From contig NZ_JAMYWQ010000002.1 in NCBI RefSeq assembly GCF_024160145.1, forward strand, positions 287,367 to 351,366: a stretch of 64,000 nt of DNA, read 5' to 3'. Made by a program: the position numbers and the translations under genes. This DNA comes from Serratia nevei (GTDB taxonomy: Bacteria; Pseudomonadota; Gammaproteobacteria; Enterobacterales; Enterobacteriaceae). Below the pieces are notes generated by a model. That model had not been told where the DNA came from. It searched no databases and saw only the letters and a list, made by a program, of their open reading frames with translations. Positions 29,111 through 39,556 of the stretch are shown here, piece by piece; within the stretch, counting starts at the first letter, position 1, and every line of letters begins with the position of its first letter.

Positions 29111-29872
29111 TTACGAATAGAAGCTCTGTGCCAGCGAGCCGAGCAACAGCTGCCAGCCATCGACCAGCACGAACAGCATCAGCTTGAACGGCAGCGAGAT
29201 GGTGGCCGGCGGCACCATCATCATCCCCAGCGCCATCAGCACGCTGGCGACCACCAGATCGATAATCAGGAACGGAATGAACACCGTAAAGCCGATCTGG
29301 AAGGCGGTTTTCAGTTCGCTGGTGACGTAGGCGGGCAGCAGGATGCGCATCGGTACCGCCTCCGGGCCGGCCAGCGGCGGCTGATTGGCCAGCCTGGCGT
29401 ACAGCGCCAGATCGGTTTCACGCGTTTGGCGCAGCATAAATTCGCGCAGCGGCTGAGAACCTTTATCCAGGGCGACCTCCAGCCCGATCTTGTCCTGGCT
29501 GAACGGCAGGTAGGCGTCCTGATAGACCTTGTCGAACACCGGCGACATGATGAAGAAGGTCAGGAACAGCGTCAGCCCCAGCATCACCTGGTTCGGCGGC
29601 GCGGACGGCGTGCCCAGCGCGTTGCGCAGCAGCCCGAGCACGATGATGATGCGGGTGAAGCTGGTCATCATCAGCAGCATGGCGGGCAGGAAGGTGAGTG
29701 AGGTCAACAGCACCAGCGTCTGCACCGGCAGCGACCAGCTTTGGCCGCCGTTGGCCAGCGGCTGGCTGATCAGCCCCGGCAGTTGCGCCAAAGCCGCCGG
29801 GCTGACGAACAGCAGGGCGGCAGGGAGCCAAACCGCCGGACGGCGGACGAGGGTATGAAGAGTCGAGGTCAT
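29111..29872 (-). CDS. fliP: Flagellar export component FliP
   Basis: Core subunit of the export gate channel. Start ATG 29872 ([16 protein letters not shown]) overlaps the fliO stop by 4 bases; this gives 253 residues with a cleavable signal peptide ([16 protein letters not shown]), as known for FliP. Conserved blocks are [40 protein letters not shown] and [20 protein letters not shown]. The frame stays open upstream of this ATG, but that part lies over fliO. Confidence 0.96.
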   Translation of the reverse strand: MTSTLHTLVRRPAVWLPAALLFVSPAALAQLPGLISQPLANGGQSWSLPVQTLVLLTSLTFLPAMLLMMTSFTRIIIVLGLLRNALGTPSAPPNQVMLGLTLFLTFFIMSPVFDKVYQDAYLPFSQDKIGLEVALDKGSQPLREFMLRQTRETDLALYARLANQPPLAGPEAVPMRILLPAYVTSELKTAFQIGFTVFIPFLIIDLVVASVLMALGMMMVPPATISLPFKLMLFVLVDGWQLLLGSLAQSFYS

Positions 29873-30273
29873 GCCGATTTTTCCGGGCGTTTCAGAACTT
29901 TTTGCATCAGTTGGCGGAAGTCCGCCGGCGTCGCCGCGTCGGCCGCCGCGGCGTCTTTCGGCGGCGCGGGCAGGGTATGCAGCGGGGTGATCTGCTGGGC
30001 GGTGACGCCCAATACCAGCAAGGTATCGTCGACTTCCACCACCACCACGCGCTCGCGCTGCCCGACCTGGCAACTGGCGCGCAGGTTGAGCAGCTTGTTG
30101 TTGCGCGCCTGCGGGGCGAAGCCCAGCCGGCGGAACAGCCAACCGGCCAGCAGGATCAGCAGCAGAATGCCGCCGAGTGCGCTGCTGACCTGCATCAACA
30201 CCGAACCGGCCGGCAAGGCCGGCGCGGTAGGGGGTTGGGTGCTTTGGACGGTAACGGGCGCAGGGGCGGTCAT
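29869..30273 (-). CDS. fliO: Flagellar export gate assembly factor FliO
   Basis: Bitopic membrane protein that helps FliP form its ring. The 134 residues have a Pro/Thr-rich N-terminus, one membrane helix ([20 protein letters not shown], residues ~34-53) and a cytoplasmic FliO domain ([20 protein letters not shown]). It overlaps fliN by one base and fliP by four. Confidence 0.95.
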   Translation of the reverse strand: MTAPAPVTVQSTQPPTAPALPAGSVLMQVSSALGGILLLILLAGWLFRRLGFAPQARNNKLLNLRASCQVGQRERVVVVEVDDTLLVLGVTAQQITPLHTLPAPPKDAAAADAATPADFRQLMQKVLKRPEKSA

Positions 30274-30689
30274 CAGCGGCTCAGGCGACGCATGCGTTCG
30301 GACGGGGTGATGATGTCGGTGATGCGCACGCCGAACTTGTCGGCCACCACCACCACTTCACCTTGTGCGATCAGGTAACCGTTGATCAGGATATCCAGCG
30401 GCTCGCCGGCCAGGCCGTCCAGTGCGACCACCGAGCCTTGCGACAGGCGCAGCAGCTCTTTGATGGTCATCTTGGTGCGCCCCAGTTCCACGGTCAGCTT
30501 GACCGGAATATCCAGGATCAGGTCGATATCCTGCAGGCTGCCGAGCGCATCCTGAGCTTCCAGCGACTTGAACACCCCTTCGGTGCTCGCGCCGGATTTC
30601 TCTGAAGACTGCTGCTCGTTAAACGCATCAGCCCACAGATCGTCTACGGATTCCTTTCCTTCGCCAGACGGTTGCTTAGGATCACTCAT
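30273..30689 (-). CDS. fliN: Flagellar switch protein FliN
   Basis: C-ring component that carries export substrates via FliH and takes part in motor switching. ATG 30689 ([19 protein letters not shown]) overlaps the fliM stop by 8 bases and gives 138 residues (E. coli 137). The SpoA/FliN domain is nearly identical to E. coli ([40 protein letters not shown]). Confidence 0.97.
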   Translation of the reverse strand: MSDPKQPSGEGKESVDDLWADAFNEQQSSEKSGASTEGVFKSLEAQDALGSLQDIDLILDIPVKLTVELGRTKMTIKELLRLSQGSVVALDGLAGEPLDILINGYLIAQGEVVVVADKFGVRITDIITPSERMRRLSR

Positions 30690-31686
30690 TGGGCTGTTCC
30701 TCACTCAGAGCATTCAAAATAGGGTTAATCAAATGTTCAACACGCAGGGCATATTGCCCGTTCAACGTGCCGTATTGGCTGGTCAGAACCGGTACGCCGT
30801 CCACGTGGGCGATCAGGCGTTCCGGCTTGTCTATCGGTAATACATCGCCCGGCTGCAGCTTCAGGACTTTCGACAGCCGCATCGGGATATCGACGAAGTT
30901 GGCGATCAGCTCCAGCTCGGAGTGCTGCACCTGTTTCACCAGCGTTTCGCGCCAGTGGCTGTCTTCCTGCCGCGAGTTTTCCAGCGGCGGGTTGGTCAGC
31001 AGTTCACGCAGCGGTTCGATCATCGCGAACGGAATGCAGATGTTGAACTCGCCGGTCAGCGCGCCGATCTCCACCTGGAACGGCGTGGTGACCACGATGT
31101 CGTTCGGCGAGGTGGTGATGTTGGTGAATTTCACCTGCATTTCGGCGCGCACGTACTCTACGTCGATCTTGTAGATGGCGCTCCAGGCGTCGCCGTAGGC
31201 GTCCAGCGCCAGGCGCAGCATGCGCTTGATCACCCGCTGTTCGGTCGGGGTGAACTCGCGGCCTTCGACCTTGGTCGGGAAGCGGCCGTCGCCGCCAAAC
31301 AGGTTGTCGACGGCGATGAACACCAGGCTCGGCGCGAACACGAACAGGGCGGTGCCACGCAGCGGGTTCAAATGCACCAGGTTCAGGTTGGTCGGCACCG
31401 GCAGGTTGCGGGCGAACTCGTGATACGGCTGGATTTTGATCGGGCCGACGGTAATGTCCGGGCTGCGGCGCAGCAGGTTGAACAGCCCCATGCGGAACTG
31501 CCGGGCAAAACGTTCGTTGATGATTTCCAGCGCGTGCAGACGCTCGCGCACCACGCGGCGCTGGGTGTTTGGATCGTAAGGCTTGACCTCGCTCTCTTTG
31601 CCGACTATCGCTTCGGGTTCATCACCCGCGCTGTCGCCGTTGAGCAAGGCGTCGATCTCTGCCTGTGAAAGAATGCTGTCGCCCAT
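30682..31686 (-). CDS. fliM: Flagellar switch protein FliM
   Basis: C-ring protein that binds CheY-P and transmits the switch to FliG. The 334 residues equal E. coli. The N-terminal CheY-P-binding segment (MGDSILSQAEIDALLNGDS) is intact. A central CheC-like domain with the GGXG-type loop (DNLFGGDGRFPTKVEGREFT) and a C-terminal SpoA domain follow. It starts 5 bases after fliL. Confidence 0.97.
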   Translation of the reverse strand: MGDSILSQAEIDALLNGDSAGDEPEAIVGKESEVKPYDPNTQRRVVRERLHALEIINERFARQFRMGLFNLLRRSPDITVGPIKIQPYHEFARNLPVPTNLNLVHLNPLRGTALFVFAPSLVFIAVDNLFGGDGRFPTKVEGREFTPTEQRVIKRMLRLALDAYGDAWSAIYKIDVEYVRAEMQVKFTNITTSPNDIVVTTPFQVEIGALTGEFNICIPFAMIEPLRELLTNPPLENSRQEDSHWRETLVKQVQHSELELIANFVDIPMRLSKVLKLQPGDVLPIDKPERLIAHVDGVPVLTSQYGTLNGQYALRVEHLINPILNALSEEQPNE

Positions 31687-31691
31687 AGTGA

Positions 31692-32177
31692 TTACCGCAG
31701 TATGAAGGCGGTGAACAGCACGTCGCTGACCACCTGCTTCGGTTGTCCCTTAACCAGCGGCGGGCTGAGCACGTCCTTAATCTGCGCCACCAACTGTTGC
31801 TTCCCTTGTTCATTGGCCAGCTGGCTCGCTTCCTGACGGGAAAGCAGCATCAGCAGACGGCTGCGCACTTCCGGCAGAAAATCGTTCAGCTGACGACGGG
31901 TACTTTCGTCCGGCAGACGCAGCGTGAGGCCGATGTACAGCACGCGATCCGGGTTGTTGTCCGGCGTCACCAGGTTGACGGTAAAGGTGTCGAGCGGCAT
32001 GAACACCGGCGCGGCCGGCGGTTTCTCTTTGGCGGCGGCCGGTTCGGCGCCGTTTTTATGCTGTTGCAGCAGCCACCAGCTGTAGCCCGCGGCGCCACAG
32101 GCGACGACGCTGATCAACACCAGCAGGATGACCAGAAGGGGGCGTTTCGGTGCTGCCGGAAGGGAGTTCTGAGACAT
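31692..32177 (-). CDS. fliL: Stator-associated basal body protein FliL
   Basis: Single-pass inner-membrane protein that surrounds the stator and helps it work under load. Start [20 protein letters not shown] gives 161 residues (E. coli 154), with one membrane helix (residues ~13-36) and a periplasmic FliL domain ([20 protein letters not shown]). It is separated from fliK by 165 bases with a notable inverted repeat. Confidence 0.95.
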   Translation of the reverse strand: MSQNSLPAAPKRPLLVILLVLISVVACGAAGYSWWLLQQHKNGAEPAAAKEKPPAAPVFMPLDTFTVNLVTPDNNPDRVLYIGLTLRLPDESTRRQLNDFLPEVRSRLLMLLSRQEASQLANEQGKQQLVAQIKDVLSPPLVKGQPKQVVSDVLFTAFILR

Positions 32178-32271
32178 AGCCAAATCTAATTCCTGTTGTT
32201 CCACCCGCGGCCGGCGAGGCGGCGGGCATGGCGCGCGGCAAGGCCGCACGCATGACATGTAAAGGTATTAT

Positions 32272-32309
32272 CGCGTCTATTGCGGCGTGCAATAGCCTGA
32301 ATAGACGCG
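32272..32309 (-). repeat. Overlapping hairpins between fliK and fliL
   Basis: A perfect 10-bp inverted repeat (32272-32281 with 32300-32309, arms CGCGTCTATT and its complement). It encloses, and overlaps, a second hairpin TATTGC/GCAATA (32278-32283 with 32289-32294). The two cannot form together. It lies 94 bases before the fliL start on the minus strand. Confidence 0.6.
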
Positions 32310-32342
32310 CAAATGGGTGCCAGCTTGGGCGTTTGCAGCGGC

Positions 32343-33593
32343 TCAGGCGAAAATATCGACGCCGTTGGCCGCATTGGCCATGCGCTGCAGCGCTACCGGT
32401 GCACTGATGCCGTCGTCGGCCGCGCCGTCACCGCCATGATGTTCAGCATAGCTGGAACGGCCCTGGCCGTTGGCGGCCTGCTGTTGCGCCTGCTGCTGCC
32501 ATTGCGGGGTGGACTCGCCGCCCACGCTGCTCTGCCCCAGGTTGATACCGCTCTCTGCCAGCGCGTGGCGCAGCTGCGGCATTGCCGCTTCCACCGCCGC
32601 GCGCACCTGGCCGTGAGCGGAGGCGATGTGCAGCTGCGCCTGCTGATCGTCCAGTTTCAGCGTGATCTGCAAGGCACCCAGCTCCTGCGGATGCAGGCGC
32701 AGTTCGGCGCTCTGTTGGCCGTTGCGGTGGAACATCAGCACCTGTTGGTTCAACGCCTGCTGCCACTCCGGGCTGCCCAGCTGCGCGTTGAGCTGCGGCG
32801 CAGGCGGTGCGCTCACCAGTGCGCTGGCCGGTGCGGCCGTTTGCGTCGGGCTGGCGGCGGCCAGAGCAACGGCGTGATTGAGCGTCGGCTGCGTCTGCGT
32901 CTGAGTCTGAGCCTGCGCCTCACTCGCCGGCAGCGGCTGCGCCGCGCTTGCGCGTTCGCCGGTGGTCGGCTGCGGGAGCGCCGCTGTTGCCTTGTCACCG
33001 TCGGTGGCCGGTGCTTTCGCGCTGGCTACCGACGGGGCTGATGGGGCAGACGGAGCCGCGGCGGTGATATCACCGGCCGCCGCGATGTTCAGCAGGCGGT
33101 TGCCGGGCTGCAGCGTCGCCGCATCATCAGCGGTTGCCACCGGCAGCGGTTGTTTCCCGTCGGCCGGTTGAGCCTGGGCGACGATCGCGGCCGGGAGCAT
33201 GGCGTACAGCGCCTGCAGCGTTGCGGCATCCAGCTCTTTGGCGGCGACGATCGGCGGTTGCACCGGCTTATCGTCGGCGGCGGGCGCATCGCCCTCGATG
33301 CCTTCAGGTGAAAGCGTATCGGCGGAGGCTGTCTGGCCCGGCAGCAGGCCGCCGCGCTCGCCGAAGGTGGCCAGCAGTTGATTGAGCTGGTTGCGGCTCA
33401 GGGCCGGGGCGCGTTCCTCGTCCGCGCTCAGCGCGACCGGCGGCTGTTTGCCGTCGGCGGCGGGCGCGAAACGGGCGCCGAGCAGCTGGGCGAAAGCGGA
33501 CGACAGCTGGCTCTCATCCAGCGCCGACGTCAGTTCGGCCAGGCCGCCGGCGTCGCCGGGTAAGACCAGGCCGGGCAGGGCGTTCAGATTCAT
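32343..33593 (-). CDS. fliK: Hook-length control protein FliK
   Basis: Molecular ruler that stops hook growth at the right length and flips FlhB specificity. The 416 residues (E. coli 375) are rich in Ala/Pro/Gln, with long low-complexity stretches (residues ~150-250). The conserved C-terminal domain is FRNGQQSAELRLHPQELGAL, LQITLKLDDQQAQLHIASAH and LAESGINLGQSSV. It overlaps fliJ by 4 bases. The greater length could set a slightly longer hook (inference). Confidence 0.95.
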   Translation of the reverse strand: MNLNALPGLVLPGDAGGLAELTSALDESQLSSAFAQLLGARFAPAADGKQPPVALSADEERAPALSRNQLNQLLATFGERGGLLPGQTASADTLSPEGIEGDAPAADDKPVQPPIVAAKELDAATLQALYAMLPAAIVAQAQPADGKQPLPVATADDAATLQPGNRLLNIAAAGDITAAAPSAPSAPSVASAKAPATDGDKATAALPQPTTGERASAAQPLPASEAQAQTQTQTQPTLNHAVALAAASPTQTAAPASALVSAPPAPQLNAQLGSPEWQQALNQQVLMFHRNGQQSAELRLHPQELGALQITLKLDDQQAQLHIASAHGQVRAAVEAAMPQLRHALAESGINLGQSSVGGESTPQWQQQAQQQAANGQGRSSYAEHHGGDGAADDGISAPVALQRMANAANGVDIFA

Positions 33594-34036
33594 GGGTTGA
33601 TATTCCTTTGTGCACTGCGTTGAGCGAACTCATCCATCAGTTTTTGATCCCGTTTGTTCTCCTGCTGCTGCTCCGCCGTCATGGCGCGGGTATGCAGGGT
33701 CTCGAAAGCGTTCAGCCGCTGTTGTTTGTCTTGCCATTGCTTCACCGCATGATCCACTTTCTGCCCCCACTGCAGCAGCTGCTGGCGGTGCTGGTCGATG
33801 GCCTGCTCCAGCGTGCCGATAAACTGCTGGTAGTTTTGCCAGCGTGAGCTATCCATGCCGTCGCAGAGCGTATGATTCAGCTTCTGGCGGTATTCGTCCT
33901 GATAGTTGAGCAGCATCGACAGCTGTTGCTCTGCCGCCTGCTGCGCCTGTCGTACCTGGCCCAGCTGTTGCGCGGCCTGTTCCACCGCATCCTGCGCCAG
34001 ATCGCGCAGGGTAATCAGGGGTGACTGTGATTTCAT
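33590..34036 (-). CDS. fliJ: Flagellar export chaperone FliJ
   Basis: Coiled-coil protein that sits in the FliI ring like the stalk of F-ATPase and links it to FlhA. The 148 residues (E. coli 147) are almost entirely helical and Gln-rich (QLGQVRQAQQAAEQQLSMLL). It lies 20 bases after fliI and overlaps fliK by 4. Confidence 0.95.
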   Translation of the reverse strand: MKSQSPLITLRDLAQDAVEQAAQQLGQVRQAQQAAEQQLSMLLNYQDEYRQKLNHTLCDGMDSSRWQNYQQFIGTLEQAIDQHRQQLLQWGQKVDHAVKQWQDKQQRLNAFETLHTRAMTAEQQQENKRDQKLMDEFAQRSAQRNINP

Positions 34037-34056
34037 CGCTCTGCGCCTCTGTGACG

Positions 34057-35418
34057 TTAAACAATCAACTGCTGCAGCTGTTGACAGGCTTCATCATAGC
34101 CGCTGCGTTCAAAGATGCCCTGTTGCAGGTACGCTTCCATCTGCGGATACAGCGTCATCGCTTTGTCCAGCAGCGGATCGCTGCCCGCCGCGTAGGCGCC
34201 GACGCTGATCAGATCGCGGTTGCGCTGATAGCTGGCCAACATCTGTTTGAAGGTGCGCACCCGGCGATAATGCTCTTCGTCGATCAGCGACGTCATGGCG
34301 CGGCTGATTGACGCTTCGATGTCGATCGCCGGGTAGTGGCCGGCCTCCGCCAGGCGCCGCGACAGCACCACGTGGCCGTCGAGGATCGCGCGCGCCGAGT
34401 CGGCGATCGGATCTTGCTGATCGTCCCCTTCGGTCAACACGGTGTAGAAGGCGGTGATGGAGCCGCCGCCGCTGATGCCGTTGCCCGCGCGTTCCACCAG
34501 CGCAGGCAGCTTGGCGAAGACCGACGGCGGATAGCCTTTGGTCGCCGGCGGTTCGCCGATGGCCAGGGCGATCTCACGCTGCGCCATGGCGTAGCGGGTG
34601 AGAGAATCCATGATCAGCAACACGTGCTGCCCGCGATCGCGGAAATCTTCGGCGATGCGGGTGGCGTAGGCCGCCCCCTGCATGCGCAGCAGCGGCGACA
34701 CGTCCGCCGGCGCGGCGATCACTACCGAACGCGCCCGGCCTTCGGCGCCGAGAATGTTCTCGATAAAGTCTTTGACCTCGCGGCCGCGCTCGCCGATCAG
34801 GCCAACGACGATCACGTCCGCCTGGGTATAACGGGCCATCATGCCGAGCAGCACGCTCTTGCCGACGCCGGAGCCGGCGAACAGGCCCATACGCTGGCCG
34901 CGACCGACGGTCAGCAGGCCGTTGATGGTGCGTACCCCCACGTCCAGCACCTGCTCGATCGGCGTGCGCTGCAAGGGGTTGAACGGCGCGGTGATCAGCG
35001 GCGCGCGGTAACCGGTTTCCGGTGAAGGCAGACCGTCGAGCGGTTTGGCGCTGCCGTCCAGCACGCGCCCCAACAGGGCCGGGCCGAGCGGCAGCTGTTT
35101 GCCGGCGCTTTGGCCTTCGGGCGCGATGCGGGCGTAAACCCGCGCGCCCGGCACGATGCCTTCCACTTCTTCCAGCGGCATCAGGAACAGACGCTGGCCG
35201 TTGAAGCCGACCACTTCGCTTTCCACTTCCTGCACCTCACCGGCGTCGTGCCGTTCGATGAGGCAGGTGGCACCGAGCGGCAGCTGCAGGCCGGTGGCCT
35301 CCAGCACCAGCCCGGTAGCGCGGGTCAGGCGACCGTAGCGGCGCACCGTCGGCGCGCGCGCGATGCGCTTTTCCAGCGTATCCAGAGAGCTCAGCCAGCG
35401 GCCGAGACGCGCGGTCAT
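34057..35418 (-). CDS. fliI: Flagellum-specific ATPase FliI
   Basis: Hexameric ATPase that prepares substrates for export. ATG 35418 ([20 protein letters not shown]) overlaps the fliH stop by one base and gives 453 residues (E. coli 457). Walker A is [11 protein letters not shown], Walker [14 protein letters not shown], and the family motif [20 protein letters not shown] is present. Confidence 0.97.
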   Translation of the reverse strand: MTARLGRWLSSLDTLEKRIARAPTVRRYGRLTRATGLVLEATGLQLPLGATCLIERHDAGEVQEVESEVVGFNGQRLFLMPLEEVEGIVPGARVYARIAPEGQSAGKQLPLGPALLGRVLDGSAKPLDGLPSPETGYRAPLITAPFNPLQRTPIEQVLDVGVRTINGLLTVGRGQRMGLFAGSGVGKSVLLGMMARYTQADVIVVGLIGERGREVKDFIENILGAEGRARSVVIAAPADVSPLLRMQGAAYATRIAEDFRDRGQHVLLIMDSLTRYAMAQREIALAIGEPPATKGYPPSVFAKLPALVERAGNGISGGGSITAFYTVLTEGDDQQDPIADSARAILDGHVVLSRRLAEAGHYPAIDIEASISRAMTSLIDEEHYRRVRTFKQMLASYQRNRDLISVGAYAAGSDPLLDKAMTLYPQMEAYLQQGIFERSGYDEACQQLQQLIV

Positions 35419-36122
35419 CAGACTTCTCCCGGTGCCGCCAGGCGGCACAGTTCATGCCAGCGCGTCGCCAGGCTAGCGTCGAGATCGCCTTCCTCGGCGC
35501 TGACCTTGCAACCGCCCGGATGCAGTTCGCCGTCCGCCAGCAGGCGCCAGCCGTGCAGGCTGAGGGTGACCCCCAACTGCTGCTCGACGCGCGGGTAGTC
35601 GTCCGGGTGTACCCGCAGCTGCGGTTTGCCGTTGAACATCGGTTCCTGCTGGATCAGCTGTTGGATCTGCGCGAGCAGGGCGGTGCCGTCGCACACCGGC
35701 GGTTGGCCCAGCACCTGTTTGGCGGCGGTCAGCGCCAGCTGCATCAGCCGCGAAGCGATCACGCTGTCGAGCGCGTCCAGCGTGTGCTGGAATTCGGCGA
35801 CCAGCTGCTGCCAGTGGGCGGTCAGCGGCTGCTGCTGCTGCTGCGCTTCCAGCAGCCCCTGCTGACGGCCTTCCTCCAGCCCGGACTGAAAACCGGCCTC
35901 ATAGCCTTTTTGCTGGCCGTCGGCATAGCCCAATTGCTGGCCCTGTTGCTCCGCCTGCAGGCGCAGCGCCGCCAACTGCTGCTGCAACTCGGCCTGCGCG
36001 TCAGGCGACGGATCGTCGAGACTGAGATCCGGCAGCGGCGGCAGTTCAATCGCCGGTGTCTGTTCCCCCAAATCGTTGAGCGACCAGGGTTGCCAGGGCA
36101 GGGCGTTAATGCGATCAGACAT
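35418..36122 (-). CDS. fliH: FliI regulator FliH
   Basis: Dimeric peripheral protein that holds FliI and docks it on FliN. The 234 residues (E. coli 228) start [20 protein letters not shown]; the N-terminal Trp residues and Gly-rich repeats ([20 protein letters not shown], GxxxG pattern, residues ~65-90) are family hallmarks. It overlaps fliG by 8 bases and fliI by one. Confidence 0.95.
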   Translation of the reverse strand: MSDRINALPWQPWSLNDLGEQTPAIELPPLPDLSLDDPSPDAQAELQQQLAALRLQAEQQGQQLGYADGQQKGYEAGFQSGLEEGRQQGLLEAQQQQQPLTAHWQQLVAEFQHTLDALDSVIASRLMQLALTAAKQVLGQPPVCDGTALLAQIQQLIQQEPMFNGKPQLRVHPDDYPRVEQQLGVTLSLHGWRLLADGELHPGGCKVSAEEGDLDASLATRWHELCRLAAPGEV

Positions 36123-37107
36123 AGGTGTCCTCGCCGCCGCCGATGATCATTTCGCCGCTTTCCGCCAGGCGTCTTACCACCAGCAGGATGGCTTTCTGTT
36201 CGTTCTCCACCTGCGACATGCGCACCGGCCCACGGTTGGCCAGATCGTCGCGCAGAATGTCGGCGGCGCGTTGAGACATGTTCTTGAGGAACTTCTCGCG
36301 CAGCGGCTGTTCGGCGCCTTTCAACGCGATCAGCAGCGACTCGCCTTCCACGTCCTGCAGCAGGCGTTGGATACTGCGGTCGTCGACTTCCACCAGGTTT
36401 TCGAACAGGAACATCTCGTCGATGATCTTCTGCGCCAGCTCGCCGTCGTATTCGCGCATCGCGTCGATGACCGCTTCTTCCTGCTGGGTTTTCATCAGGT
36501 TGATGATCTCGGCGGCGGTGCGCACCCCGCCCATTTTGCTGCGCTTGAGGTTCTGGCCGTCGAGCAGGTTGTTCAGCACTTCGGTCAGCTCCGCCAGCGC
36601 CGCCGGCTGCACGCCGCCGAAGGTGGCGATACGCAGCATCACGTCGTTGCGCAGGCGTTCGTCGAACAGGGCCAGGATATCCGCCGCCTGGCCGCGTTTG
36701 AGGTGCACCAGAATGGTGGCGATGATCTGCGGGTGTTCGTCGCGGATCAGATCGGCAGCGCTCTGCGGCTCCATAAAGTTGAGCGTTTCCATGCCGGTGG
36801 TGGTCTCGCGGGATTCGAGAATGTCTTCCAGCAGGCTGGCGGCGCGTTCTTCACCCAGCGCCTTGACCAACACCGAACGCAGGTAGTCGCTGGCGTTGAC
36901 GCTCAGCGCCGCGTATTGCTCGGCATCGTCTTCAAACTCGGTCAGTATTTCGCCGAGCTGTTTGTGCGACACCTGGCTCATGCCGGCCATGGTGCCGCTC
37001 AGCAGCTGTACTTCGCGCGAGGAGAGGTGTTTGAACACCTCCGCCGCGCGATCTTCACCCAGCGTCATCAGCAGGATGGCGCTTTTGTCGGTTCCGGTCA
37101 GGCTCAT
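36115..37107 (-). CDS. fliG: Flagellar switch protein FliG
   Basis: Rotor protein of the C ring that touches the stator and makes torque. The 330 residues (E. coli 331) have an N-terminal FliF-binding domain, the EHPQ motif in the middle domain ([20 protein letters not shown]) and the C-terminal torque helix with charged residues ([12 protein letters not shown] through [20 protein letters not shown]). It overlaps fliF by 4 bases and fliH by 8. Confidence 0.97.
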   Translation of the reverse strand: MSLTGTDKSAILLMTLGEDRAAEVFKHLSSREVQLLSGTMAGMSQVSHKQLGEILTEFEDDAEQYAALSVNASDYLRSVLVKALGEERAASLLEDILESRETTTGMETLNFMEPQSAADLIRDEHPQIIATILVHLKRGQAADILALFDERLRNDVMLRIATFGGVQPAALAELTEVLNNLLDGQNLKRSKMGGVRTAAEIINLMKTQQEEAVIDAMREYDGELAQKIIDEMFLFENLVEVDDRSIQRLLQDVEGESLLIALKGAEQPLREKFLKNMSQRAADILRDDLANRGPVRMSQVENEQKAILLVVRRLAESGEMIIGGGEDTYV

Positions 37108-38810
37108 ATCTCGTTACTCATCCATTGGCGGATTACCAGAGCGACCACGCGCGGGTCTTTGTCAGCCAGATCGCGGATCCGCTGGCTCTGGACTTCTGCG
37201 CTGACGCGCTGCTGCGATTTACGACGTTGCGCCAGCTCCTCGTTGCTCGGTTTGCTGCTGTCGACCGCTTTAGCCGCAGGGGCGTTGGCGCTGGCGATAG
37301 CGGCCTGTTGCGCCGCCTGGCGCTGTTGCAGCTGCGGCCGCACTAGTTTGCGCCACAGCAGCCAGGCAACCAGCAGCACCAGCAGATAGCGGCCCGCGTC
37401 GATCAGACGATCGATAAACGACTGGCTTTGCCAGAACGGCAGTTCGCCACCGGTCACCTGGCTGTCGGTAAACGGCGTGTTGACCACGTTCAGAGTGTCG
37501 CCACGGCTGCTGGAATAGCCCATCGCCTCACGCACCAGCGCTTCGATCTGCGCCAGCTGCTCTTTGCTCATCGGCTGCGGTTTGCCGTCTTTATCCACGC
37601 CGAGGTAGTTGACCACCACGGCGACCGACAGACGTTGCACGGTGCCAGCCTTTTGCTGGGTGTGGCGAATAGTGCGGTCGAGCTCGTAGTTGGTGGTCGC
37701 GTCGCGACGGGTGTTCTGCGGAACGCCGGCGGCCGCCGCGCTGCGGGTGGTCGCGGTGTTTTGCGTGGCCGCGTTGGCGTTGGCATTATTGCCTGCCGCA
37801 GCGGCCGGCTTGGCGGTCTCTATCGGCGCGGTGGCCGGCGCGCTCGGCTGATTGGACAGCGCGCCCGGCACGCCGCCGACCTGCGGCCCACCGATCTGCT
37901 CGCTCAGGCTGGTTTGCTGAGAGCGGATAGCGGCTTTGTCCGGCTGCTGGTTTGGTTGGTACTGTTCGTCGGTCTGCTCGCGGGTGGCGAAGTCGATCTG
38001 CGCCGTGACCTGCGCACGCACGTTGGCGCTGCCGACTACCGGGGCGAGGATCGCTTCGATGCGGCGCTGGAAACCGTTTTCCACTTCGTTGGCGTATTTC
38101 AGCTGCGAAGCGTTGAGATCGCGCCCGGTGCCGTCGGACTGCGTCAGCAGGCGGCCGGCCTGATCGACCACGGTCACGTTGCCCGGCGGCAGGCCGGCGA
38201 CGCTGCTCGACACCATATAAACGATGGCGTTGATCTGGCCATCGTCCAGCGCACGGCCGGGTTGCAGGGTCAGCGTTACCGACGCGGAAGGGGATTTTTG
38301 TTCGCGTACGAACAGCGAAGGTTTGGGCAGCGCCAGGTGGACGCGGGCGTTTTGCACCGGCCCCAGCGACTCGATAGTGCGCGACAGCTCGCCTTCGAGG
38401 GCGCGCTGATAGTTGATCTGCTCGCTGAACTGGCTGATGCCGAATTTTTCCTGGTCCAGCAGTTCGAAGCCGACGGCACCGCCTTTCGGCAGCCCTTGCT
38501 GCGCCAGGCGCAGACGGGTTTCATGCACCTTTTCTGCCGGGATCAGCAGCGCTGCGCCATTCTCGGCAAAGCGGTAAGGGATATTCATCTGCGTCAGCTG
38601 GGTGACGATGGCACCACCGTCGCGATCGTTCAGGTTGCTGTACAGCACGCGGTAGTCGGGACTTTTCACCCACAACAGCAGTGCGACGACGATGGCGATC
38701 GCGGCGGAAGCGGCAACCAGCAACGGAATTTTCGGGTTGGCGCGCAGACGATTCCAGATGGCCTGCAGGCCGTTGTCGCGGCTTTCGCCGGCGGTTATCG
38801 AAGCACTCAT
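37104..38810 (-). CDS. fliF: MS-ring protein FliF
   Basis: Forms the MS ring, the platform for the basal body and export gate. The 568 residues (E. coli 552) have a TM near residues 29-47 ([20 protein letters not shown]) and ring-building domains ([40 protein letters not shown]). A variable Ala/Asn-rich periplasmic region (~residues 320-360) precedes the second TM ([18 protein letters not shown]) and the FliG-binding tail. It is the first gene of the long minus-strand operon. Confidence 0.97.
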   Translation of the reverse strand: MSASITAGESRDNGLQAIWNRLRANPKIPLLVAASAAIAIVVALLLWVKSPDYRVLYSNLNDRDGGAIVTQLTQMNIPYRFAENGAALLIPAEKVHETRLRLAQQGLPKGGAVGFELLDQEKFGISQFSEQINYQRALEGELSRTIESLGPVQNARVHLALPKPSLFVREQKSPSASVTLTLQPGRALDDGQINAIVYMVSSSVAGLPPGNVTVVDQAGRLLTQSDGTGRDLNASQLKYANEVENGFQRRIEAILAPVVGSANVRAQVTAQIDFATREQTDEQYQPNQQPDKAAIRSQQTSLSEQIGGPQVGGVPGALSNQPSAPATAPIETAKPAAAAGNNANANAATQNTATTRSAAAAGVPQNTRRDATTNYELDRTIRHTQQKAGTVQRLSVAVVVNYLGVDKDGKPQPMSKEQLAQIEALVREAMGYSSSRGDTLNVVNTPFTDSQVTGGELPFWQSQSFIDRLIDAGRYLLVLLVAWLLWRKLVRPQLQQRQAAQQAAIASANAPAAKAVDSSKPSNEELAQRRKSQQRVSAEVQSQRIRDLADKDPRVVALVIRQWMSNEI

Positions 38811-39124
38811 TTTAGGTCGCGTCCTTCAATGGCGCTCACGATCCCGTACGGGCCGCTGAGCAGCTCCCTGCCAGGCTGATGAACGGTATGGTTAGCGTTG
38901 TGTGACAAAACAGACTCCCTGATACACATATCTTCTAAATAGCGGCGCTCCCATTTCTGGGCAGGCCATTATTCGCCTGTTCAGACAATTCTGATTGACC
39001 GATAAGCCGGGTTTTTTGCAGTTAATTAGCCGCTTTAGTCTGAAAAACGCTGTGTTAGGGTGTGCATCATTGGAGAAATGCAGGGCGAAACTTCGTCCAG
39101 CGAGACGAGACGATTGAGGACCAG
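38811..39124. promoter_or_regulatory. Divergent control region of fliF and fliE
   Basis: This 314-base non-coding gap must hold the class 2 promoters for fliF-R (minus) and fliE (plus). AAATAGCG at 38937-38944 is a perfect FlhDC core half-site, but no clear inverted partner is visible. No perfect sigma-28 site was seen; ACCGATAA at 38998-39005 lacks a -35. Confidence 0.4.
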
Positions 39125-39439
39125 ATGGCGATTCAGGGCATTGAAGGGGTGCTGCAGCAGATGCAGACCATGGCGGTTCAGGCCGGCAAAATGGGGCAAA
39201 ATTCGGCGCCGCAGGGCGTCAGCTTCGCCAGCGAACTGACCGCGGCGCTCGGCAAGATCAGCGAGACCCAGCAAACGGCGCGCAAACAGGCGCAGGACTT
39301 CGAGCTGGGTGTGCCGGGCATCAGCCTGAACGATGTGATGGTCGATCTGCAGAAATCGTCGGTGTCGTTGCAGTTGGGCGTACAGGTGCGCAACAAACTG
39401 GTGGCGGCCTACCAGGACATCATGAATATGCCGGTGTGA
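39125..39439 (+). CDS. fliE: MS ring-rod junction protein FliE
   Basis: First exported rod component, joining the MS ring and FliPQR gate to the rod. ATG 39125 ([20 protein letters not shown]) gives 104 residues, equal to E. coli. The conserved C-terminal part ([37 protein letters not shown]) is intact. It is transcribed away from fliF as a single-gene unit. Confidence 0.97.
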   Translation: MAIQGIEGVLQQMQTMAVQAGKMGQNSAPQGVSFASELTAALGKISETQQTARKQAQDFELGVPGISLNDVMVDLQKSSVSLQLGVQVRNKLVAAYQDIMNMPV

Positions 39440-39459
39440 TGCTCGGCCTGTGTCGCCTG

Positions 39460-39546
39460 TCAGAGCCGGGTCCGTCGCCAAAAGCGACGGATCTCGACGG
39501 CCAGCAGGAGGGCAAAAGGGCCGATGACCAGCAGTATCAGCAGCAT
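39460..39546 (-). CDS. Possible 28-residue membrane peptide behind the azoreductase gene
   Basis: A short ORF encoding a hydrophobic stretch (MLLILLVIGPFALLLAV) followed by a basic tail (RRFWRRTRL), the pattern of single-span small membrane proteins. GAGG lies 8 bases before its ATG and overlaps the stop of the azoreductase-like gene 10 bases upstream, so the two could be co-translated. No homolog recognised; it may be chance. Its 3' half contains the hairpin at 39471-39491. Confidence 0.35.
   Translation of the reverse strand: MLLILLVIGPFALLLAVEIRRFWRRTRL
39471..39491. terminator. Hairpin after fliE
   Basis: TCCGTCGC (39471-39478), loop CAAAA, GCGACGGA (39484-39491): 8-bp perfect stem 31 bases past fliE. 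No U run on either strand, so only a possible terminator. Confidence 0.4.
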
Positions 39547-39556
39547 CGAACAGGCC

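Noticed and set aside
36076..37389. Long plus-strand open frame opposite fliG and part of fliF
   Set aside because: Mirror frame of conserved switch genes; no independent start signal.
38979..39005. Sigma-28 promoter for fliE at ACCGATAA
   Set aside because: No TAAA-like -35 at 15 bases; fliE is expected to be a class 2 gene.
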